From positions 17,451-70,555 of the forward strand of contig JARXKM010000001.1 of NCBI GenBank assembly GCA_030272785.1: a DNA stretch of 53,105 nucleotides, written 5' to 3'. The stretch's first letter is position 1, and every line of letters begins with the position of its first letter. The translations under genes were made by a program, and so were the position numbers. Of this stretch, positions 48,238 to 53,105 are shown in pieces. This DNA comes from Pseudomonadota bacterium. Lineage in GTDB: Bacteria > Pseudomonadota > Gammaproteobacteria > Burkholderiales > Burkholderiaceae_D. The notes below the pieces were generated by a model, which did not search any database, was not told where the DNA came from, and saw nothing but the letters and a program-made list of their open reading frames with translations.

Positions 48238-49608
48238 ATGGACCACGACGTCGTCGATACCCTGATTTCCCCGGAAGGCCATCTCGAAGTGCTGTCGAAG
48301 GCGGAAGTCGCCAAGCTGCTCGATACCAGCCAGGGCGGCTTGTATCAGATCTTCCGTAATTGCGCGCTGGCGGTACTGAACTGCGGCAGCTCGATCGACG
48401 ATGGCAAGGAACTGCTGGAGCGCTACAAGTCCTTTGACATCAGCATCGTGCAGCGCGAGCGCGGCATCAAGCTCGATATCAAGGGCGCGCCGGCGATCGC
48501 TTTCGTCGACGGCAAAATGATCAAGGGGATCCACGAGCACCTGTTCGCGGTGCTGCGCGATATCGTCTTCGTCAGCAACGAGGTGACCGATAATCCGAAA
48601 TTCGACATGTCGCGCTCGGAAGGCATCACCGATTCGGTATTCCACATCCTGCGCAACGCCAACGTGCTGCGCCCGCAGCGCAATCCGAACCTGGTGGTGT
48701 GCTGGGGCGGCCATTCGATCAACCGGATCGAATACAATTATTCGAAAGAGGTCGGCTACCAGATGGGCCTGCGCGACCTCGATATCTGCACCGGCTGCGG
48801 CCCGGGCGCGATGAAGGGGCCGATGAAGGGCGCCACCATCGGCCACGCCAAGCAGCGCCTGACCGGCGGCCGCTATCTCGGTATTTCGGAGCCTGGCATT
48901 ATCGCCGCTGAATCGCCGAACCCGATCGTCAACGACCTGGTCATCATGCCCGATATCGAAAAACGGCTCGAGGCATTTGTCCGCACCGGCCACGGGATCA
49001 TAGTGTTCCCGGGCGGCGCCGGCACCGCCGAGGAAATCCTCTACATCCTCGGCATCCTGCTGCATCCGGATAACGTCGACATTCCCTATCCGCTCATTTT
49101 CACGGGGCCCGAATCGGCGCGCGATTACTTCAGGCAGATCAACGAATTCATCGGCGCGACCCTGGGCGAAGCGGCGCAACAGCGCTACAAGATCATCGTC
49201 GACGATCCCGAAATGGTGGCGCGCGAAATGCAGCTGGCGATCAAGGAAGTGCGCGAATTCCGCAAGTCGCGCAGCGACGCCTATTACTTCAACTGGCTGC
49301 TGAAAATCGACGAGGAATTCCAGCGGCCGTTCAAGCCGACCCACGAGAATATGCGCGGCCTGAGCCTGCACAAGAACCAGGAAACGCACCTGCTGGCGGC
49401 CAATCTGCGGCGCGCGTTTTCCGGCGTGGTGGCGGGTAACGTCAAGGATGAGGGGATCCGCGCGATCGAGAAATTCGGCCATTTCGAGATCCACGGCGAC
49501 GCCGCCATCATGGGACCGATGGATGCGCTGTTATCGTCATTCGTCGCGCAAAGCCGCATGAAACTTCCCGGGAAGACGTATGTTCCCTGCTACCGCGTCA
49601 TTCAGTAG
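48238..49608 (+). CDS. ppnN: Pyrimidine/purine nucleotide 5'-monophosphate nucleosidase PpnN (LOG family)
   Basis: GCGPGAMKGPMKGA, FPGGAGTAEEILYILGIL, long N-terminal domain. Confidence 0.9.
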   Translation: MDHDVVDTLISPEGHLEVLSKAEVAKLLDTSQGGLYQIFRNCALAVLNCGSSIDDGKELLERYKSFDISIVQRERGIKLDIKGAPAIAFVDGKMIKGIHEHLFAVLRDIVFVSNEVTDNPKFDMSRSEGITDSVFHILRNANVLRPQRNPNLVVCWGGHSINRIEYNYSKEVGYQMGLRDLDICTGCGPGAMKGPMKGATIGHAKQRLTGGRYLGISEPGIIAAESPNPIVNDLVIMPDIEKRLEAFVRTGHGIIVFPGGAGTAEEILYILGILLHPDNVDIPYPLIFTGPESARDYFRQINEFIGATLGEAAQQRYKIIVDDPEMVAREMQLAIKEVREFRKSRSDAYYFNWLLKIDEEFQRPFKPTHENMRGLSLHKNQETHLLAANLRRAFSGVVAGNVKDEGIRAIEKFGHFEIHGDAAIMGPMDALLSSFVAQSRMKLPGKTYVPCYRVIQ

Positions 49609-49623
49609 CGCTTACTGAGGCGG

Positions 49624-49661
49624 GTCAACGGCCGCGCCGATGCTATCGTGCGGCCGTTGAC
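49624..49661 (+). terminator. Long hairpin after ppnN
   Basis: GTCAACGGCCGC-N14-GCGGCCGTTGAC, 12-bp perfect stem, no U-tract. Confidence 0.6.
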
Positions 49662-49664
49662 GCC

Positions 49665-49683
49665 GATCCCGCGTAGCGGGATC
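49665..49683 (+). promoter_or_regulatory. Hairpin immediately upstream of the coiled-coil ORF start
   Basis: GATCCCGC-GTA-GCGGGATC; its 3' arm contains GGGA, the only SD-like sequence before ATG 49692. Confidence 0.5.
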
Positions 49684-49691
49684 ATGGACGT

Positions 49692-50192
49692 ATGAATCAT
49701 GATTCGCGCTCCTTCGAAGATGACTTGTCCTCGCTAAAAGCGGACGTGGCGGTCATTCGGTCGAATTATGCGACTCAGGCCGATCTACAGGAAGTGAGAC
49801 TCGAAATTCAACAAGTTCGCGTCGAACTCAAGGCAGAAATTCAGGGTGTCAGGCTCGATATGAAATCGATAGATGCCAACGCTGTTAGCCGCCTGGACAA
49901 TGTCAAGATGGATATGCAATCGATCGACGCCAACGCGATTAGCCGCCTGGACAATGTCAAGATGGATATGCAATCGATCGACGCCAACGCTACTGGCCGC
50001 CTGCACAATGTCAAGATTGAACTGAAGGAAGATATCAGCAAGCTGCGGGTCGACAATGAAAAGCTGCGGGCCGAAATGCATGGGTTAATGGCTCAGGTTC
50101 AAACGAGCTTGAACGCCCAAACCTGGCGAATTATCGGGGCGATCTCGTCGTTAGTCGTCGCGGTGTACTTCATCGCGCGCGCTGGACACTAA
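49692..50192 (+). CDS. Coiled-coil protein with three internal 18-aa repeats and a C-terminal TM helix
   Basis: MKSIDANAVSRLDNVKMD / MQSIDANAISRLDNVKMD / MQSIDANATGRLHNVKIE; WRIIGAISSLVVAVYFIARAGH. Confidence 0.8.
   Translation: MNHDSRSFEDDLSSLKADVAVIRSNYATQADLQEVRLEIQQVRVELKAEIQGVRLDMKSIDANAVSRLDNVKMDMQSIDANAISRLDNVKMDMQSIDANATGRLHNVKIELKEDISKLRVDNEKLRAEMHGLMAQVQTSLNAQTWRIIGAISSLVVAVYFIARAGH
49860..50021 (+). repeat. 54-bp tandem repeat x3 within the coiled-coil CDS
   Basis: Near-identical atgcaatcgatcgacgccaacgc...cgcctggacaatgtcaagatggat units. Confidence 0.92.
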
Positions 50193-50193
50193 A

Positions 50194-50215
50194 CGGGGGC
50201 TCATCCGAGCCCCCG
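50194..50215. terminator. Bidirectional terminator-like hairpin between coiled-coil gene and lysS
   Basis: CGGGGGCTC-ATCC-GAGCCCCCG, 9-bp stem at a convergent junction. Confidence 0.65.
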
Positions 50216-50234
50216 CATCGCCACCACCAAGCAG

Positions 50235-51767
50235 TTACTCTTCCCGACGCAGGTGCGGGAACAGGATCACGTCGCGGATGTTCGGCGAATCGGTGATCAG
50301 CATCATCAGGCGATCGATGCCGATGCCGCAACCGCCGGCCGGCGGCATGCCGTATTCGAGCGCGCGGATGTAGTCGGCGTCGTAGAACATCGCCTCTTCA
50401 TCGCCGGCGTCCTTGGCCGCGACCTGCGCCAGGAAGCGCGCCGCCTGGTCTTCGGCGTCGTTCAGCTCCGAGAAGCCGTTGGCGATTTCGCGCCCGACGA
50501 TGAACAGCTCGAAGCGCTCGGTGATGCCGGACTGGGTGTCGGACGCGCGCGCCAGCGGCGACACTTCGGCCGGGTAGTCGACGATGAAGGTCGGCTCCCA
50601 CAGCTGCGCTTCGGCGGTTTCCTCAAACAGCGACAACTGCAGCGCGCCGATGCCCGACGTCGAGAACGGCTTGACGCCGAATTTGAGCAGCTCCGCCTTC
50701 AGGAAGTCCATGTCGTGCAGCTGCTCGTTGCTGTAGCCAGGCGCGAATTTGTTGATCGCTTCGACGATGGTCATGCGGTGGAACGGCTTGGACAGGTCCA
50801 GCTCGCGCCCGCCGTAGGTCAGCAGCGCAGTACCGTGCGCGTCGACCGCGGCCTTGCGGATCACCGCTTCGGTGAAGTTCATGATCCACTGATAGTCGGT
50901 GTAGGCCGCGTAAAATTCCATCATGGTGAATTCTGGATTGTGACGCGGCGAGACGCCTTCGTTGCGGAAGTTGCGGTTCACCTCGAACACGCGGTCGAAG
51001 CCGCCGACCACCAGGCGCTTCAGGTACAGCTCGGGCGCGATGCGCAGGAACATCTGCATGTCGAGCGCATTGTGGTGCGTGATGAACGGCTTGGCCGCGG
51101 CGCCGCCGGGGATCGTGTGGAGCATCGGCGTCTCCACTTCCATGAAGTCGTTGTCTTCCATGAAGCGGCGGATCGACGACATCGCGGCGGTGCGCGCCTT
51201 GAAGGTGCGGCGCGTCTCCTCGCTCATGATCAGGTCGACGTAGCGCTGGCGGTACTTGGTTTCCTGGTCGGCCAGGCCGTGGAATTTGTCCGGCAGCGGG
51301 CGCAGCGACTTGGTGATCAGGCGCAGAGTCGTCACCTTGACGGTCAGTTCGTCGGTCTTGGTCTTGAACAGCGTGCCCTCGACGCCGAGGATGTCGCCCA
51401 GGTCGTAGTGGTGCAGCGCTTCCATCGCGGCCGCGCCGGTCAGGTCGAGCGTGGCGTAGATCTGGATGCGGCCGTCGGCGCGCGCGCCCGACGCATCCTG
51501 CAAGGTGGCGAAGGCGGCCTTCTTGCCGGCTTCGCGCTTGAGCATCATGCGCCCGGCAAGCACCACCGGCACCGGGTTCGCTTCGAGTTCTTCCCGCGTC
51601 TTCGTGCCGAATTCGGCGTGCAGCGCGGCCGCCTTGTGCTCTGGGCGGAAGTCGTTGGGGAAGGCGACGCCCTTGTCGCGCAGCGCGGCCAGCTTGACGC
51701 GGCGCTCGGCGATGATCTTGTTTTCGTCAGCCGGCTGGGCGGCTTGGTCCTGGATATCGGTGGTCAT
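50235..51767 (-). CDS. lysS: Lysyl-tRNA synthetase (class II)
   Basis: [52 protein letters not shown]. Confidence 0.96.
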   Translation of the reverse strand: MTTDIQDQAAQPADENKIIAERRVKLAALRDKGVAFPNDFRPEHKAAALHAEFGTKTREELEANPVPVVLAGRMMLKREAGKKAAFATLQDASGARADGRIQIYATLDLTGAAAMEALHHYDLGDILGVEGTLFKTKTDELTVKVTTLRLITKSLRPLPDKFHGLADQETKYRQRYVDLIMSEETRRTFKARTAAMSSIRRFMEDNDFMEVETPMLHTIPGGAAAKPFITHHNALDMQMFLRIAPELYLKRLVVGGFDRVFEVNRNFRNEGVSPRHNPEFTMMEFYAAYTDYQWIMNFTEAVIRKAAVDAHGTALLTYGGRELDLSKPFHRMTIVEAINKFAPGYSNEQLHDMDFLKAELLKFGVKPFSTSGIGALQLSLFEETAEAQLWEPTFIVDYPAEVSPLARASDTQSGITERFELFIVGREIANGFSELNDAEDQAARFLAQVAAKDAGDEEAMFYDADYIRALEYGMPPAGGCGIGIDRLMMLITDSPNIRDVILFPHLRREE

Positions 51768-51804
51768 GGTGGTCTTGGGTCGTGTCTATTTTGGGTTGAT
51801 CAGG

Positions 51805-52482
51805 TCACGCGGCGAACAATGCGGCGAACAGCGCGTCGAAGTCGAGGGCGGAGAAATCGCGCGCAATCTGGATGACGTTGTCGAAGCCGGCGAATGCCTC
51901 GGCCGGCAGGGTGGTGGTGAGCACCACGCAGCGCATGCCGGCGCGGCGTGCCGCTTCGACGCCGAGCGGCGCGTCTTCGAACACGATGCAGCGATCCGGC
52001 GCCACGCCGCAGCGCTCGGCGGCGAGCAGGAAACCGTCCGGATCGGGCTTGCCGCGGGCGACATCGCCGGCGCCGACGACGGCGTCGAAATGGCGCCGCA
52101 GGTCGAGGCCGTCGAGCGTGAAGTCGATGTTGGCGTTGGGCGCGGCGGTGGCCACGGCGAGGGCGACGCCGTCCGCCTTGGCGCGCGCGATCAGCGCATC
52201 GAAGCCGGCGACGGTCTTGCGGTGCGGTGCGTACAGCGCGCGGTAGACCGATTCCTTCTCGTGGTTCAGCGCCAGCACGGCGGCGTCGTCGAGCTGCTCG
52301 CCCATGTGCGCGCGGATGATCTCCTTGCCCTGGCGGCCGGCGGTGGTGCGGAAGAATTCGTCCGCATCGATCGCCATGCCGCGCTGCTCGAAGAAGGCGA
52401 TCCACGACTGCGTGTGGAAGGCCATGTTGTCGACGATGGTGCCGTCCATGTCGAAGATGAATGCGCTTTTTTCCAGGGCCAT
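51805..52482 (-). CDS. HAD family phosphatase (beta-phosphoglucomutase-like)
   Basis: AFIFDMDGTIVDNMAFH, GKPDPDGFLLAAERCGV, IVFEDAPLGVEAARRAGM. Confidence 0.9.
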   Translation of the reverse strand: MALEKSAFIFDMDGTIVDNMAFHTQSWIAFFEQRGMAIDADEFFRTTAGRQGKEIIRAHMGEQLDDAAVLALNHEKESVYRALYAPHRKTVAGFDALIARAKADGVALAVATAAPNANIDFTLDGLDLRRHFDAVVGAGDVARGKPDPDGFLLAAERCGVAPDRCIVFEDAPLGVEAARRAGMRCVVLTTTLPAEAFAGFDNVIQIARDFSALDFDALFAALFAA

Positions 52483-52485
52483 CGC

Positions 52486-53105
52486 TTACACGCCTTGCTT
52501 GAGCGAGGCGGCGATGAACTCGTCGAGGTCGCCGTCGAGCACGCCCTTGGTGTTACCGGTTTCGAAGCCGGTGCGCAAGTCCTTGATGCGCGACTGGTCC
52601 AGCACGTACGAGCGGATCTGGTGGCCCCAGCCGACGTCGGTCTTGGAGTCTTCGAGCTTCTGCTGCTCGCTCATGCGCTTGCGCATTTCGTGCTCGTACA
52701 GCTTCGCCTTGAGCATTTCCATCGCCTCGGCGCGGTTGCGGTGCTGGCTGCGGTCGTTCTGGCACTGCACCACGATGCCGGTCGGGCCGTGCGTCATGCG
52801 CACCGCGGAGTCGGTCTTGTTGATGTGCTGACCGCCGGCGCCGGAGGCGCGGTAGGTGTCGACCCGGATGTCGGCCGGGTTGACGTCGATTTGGATCGAA
52901 TCGTCCACTTCCGGGTACACGAACAGGCTCGTAAACGACGTGTGGCGGCCGTTGGCCGAGTCGAACGGCGACTTGCGCACCAGCCGGTGCACGCCCGTTT
53001 CGGTGCGCAGGTGGCCGTAGGCGTATTCGCCCTCGACCTTCAAGGTGGCCGTCTTGATGCCGGCCACCTCGCCGTCGGACTGCTCGAGGATCTCGACCTT
53101 GAAAC
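52486..53105 (-). CDS. prfB: Peptide chain release factor 2, C-terminal part (truncated by right edge)
   Basis: [40 protein letters not shown] (GGQ motif); frame stays open to the window end ([16 protein letters not shown]). Confidence 0.95.
   Translation of the reverse strand, partial: FKVEILEQSDGEVAGIKTATLKVEGEYAYGHLRTETGVHRLVRKSPFDSANGRHTSFTSLFVYPEVDDSIQIDVNPADIRVDTYRASGAGGQHINKTDSAVRMTHGPTGIVVQCQNDRSQHRNRAEAMEMLKAKLYEHEMRKRMSEQQKLEDSKTDVGWGHQIRSYVLDQSRIKDLRTGFETGNTKGVLDGDLDEFIAASLKQGV

Noticed and set aside
49860-50021. Possible CRISPR-like or non-coding repeat
   Set aside because: The 54-bp units are in frame inside a CDS and differ mainly by conservative substitutions; better explained as a protein repeat.

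Overview
Chromosomal window of a high-GC betaproteobacterium. Gene content and order (bamD/rluD/pgeF/phaC/phaR/rimO/metC) suggest Oxalobacteraceae such as Massilia, Duganella or Janthinobacterium; this is inference. About 48 CDSs are supported and nearly all are core or common-accessory genes: HD-GYP protein, PLP aminotransferase, orphan PIN, yaaA, bamD, rluD, pgeF, phaC, phaR, rimO, metC-like, cheV, trxC, DUF72, a three-gene hybrid-kinase/REC/GGDEF-EAL cluster, EamA transporter, liv ABC operon with a LivM-LivG fusion, eutBC, serB, mfd, 5'-nucleotidase, HDOD protein, two OPT transporters flanking mrcA, epimerase, LysR regulator, POT transporter, ppnN, a repeat-containing coiled-coil protein, lysS, HAD phosphatase and a truncated prfB. 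No rRNA, tRNA, CRISPR, prophage, transposase or defence island was recognised. The most unusual content is non-coding. A set of related structured repeats (core GGGGTCAG...CA[A/T]TCG, or CCGGGTCTGTCCCGG) sits mostly at convergent 3'-3' gene junctions. The most elaborate is a ~262-bp element with three 31-bp-spaced direct copies followed by three inverted copies. Other notable points are small duplications remodelling gene 3' ends (yaaA, serB, and a palindromic tail on eutC), a GGDEF-EAL protein with a D-to-E C-terminal receiver, an HD-GYP protein lacking the HD pair, and a possible operator/attenuator leader before phaR. All calls come from reading the sequence and supplied ORFs; no database search was run.
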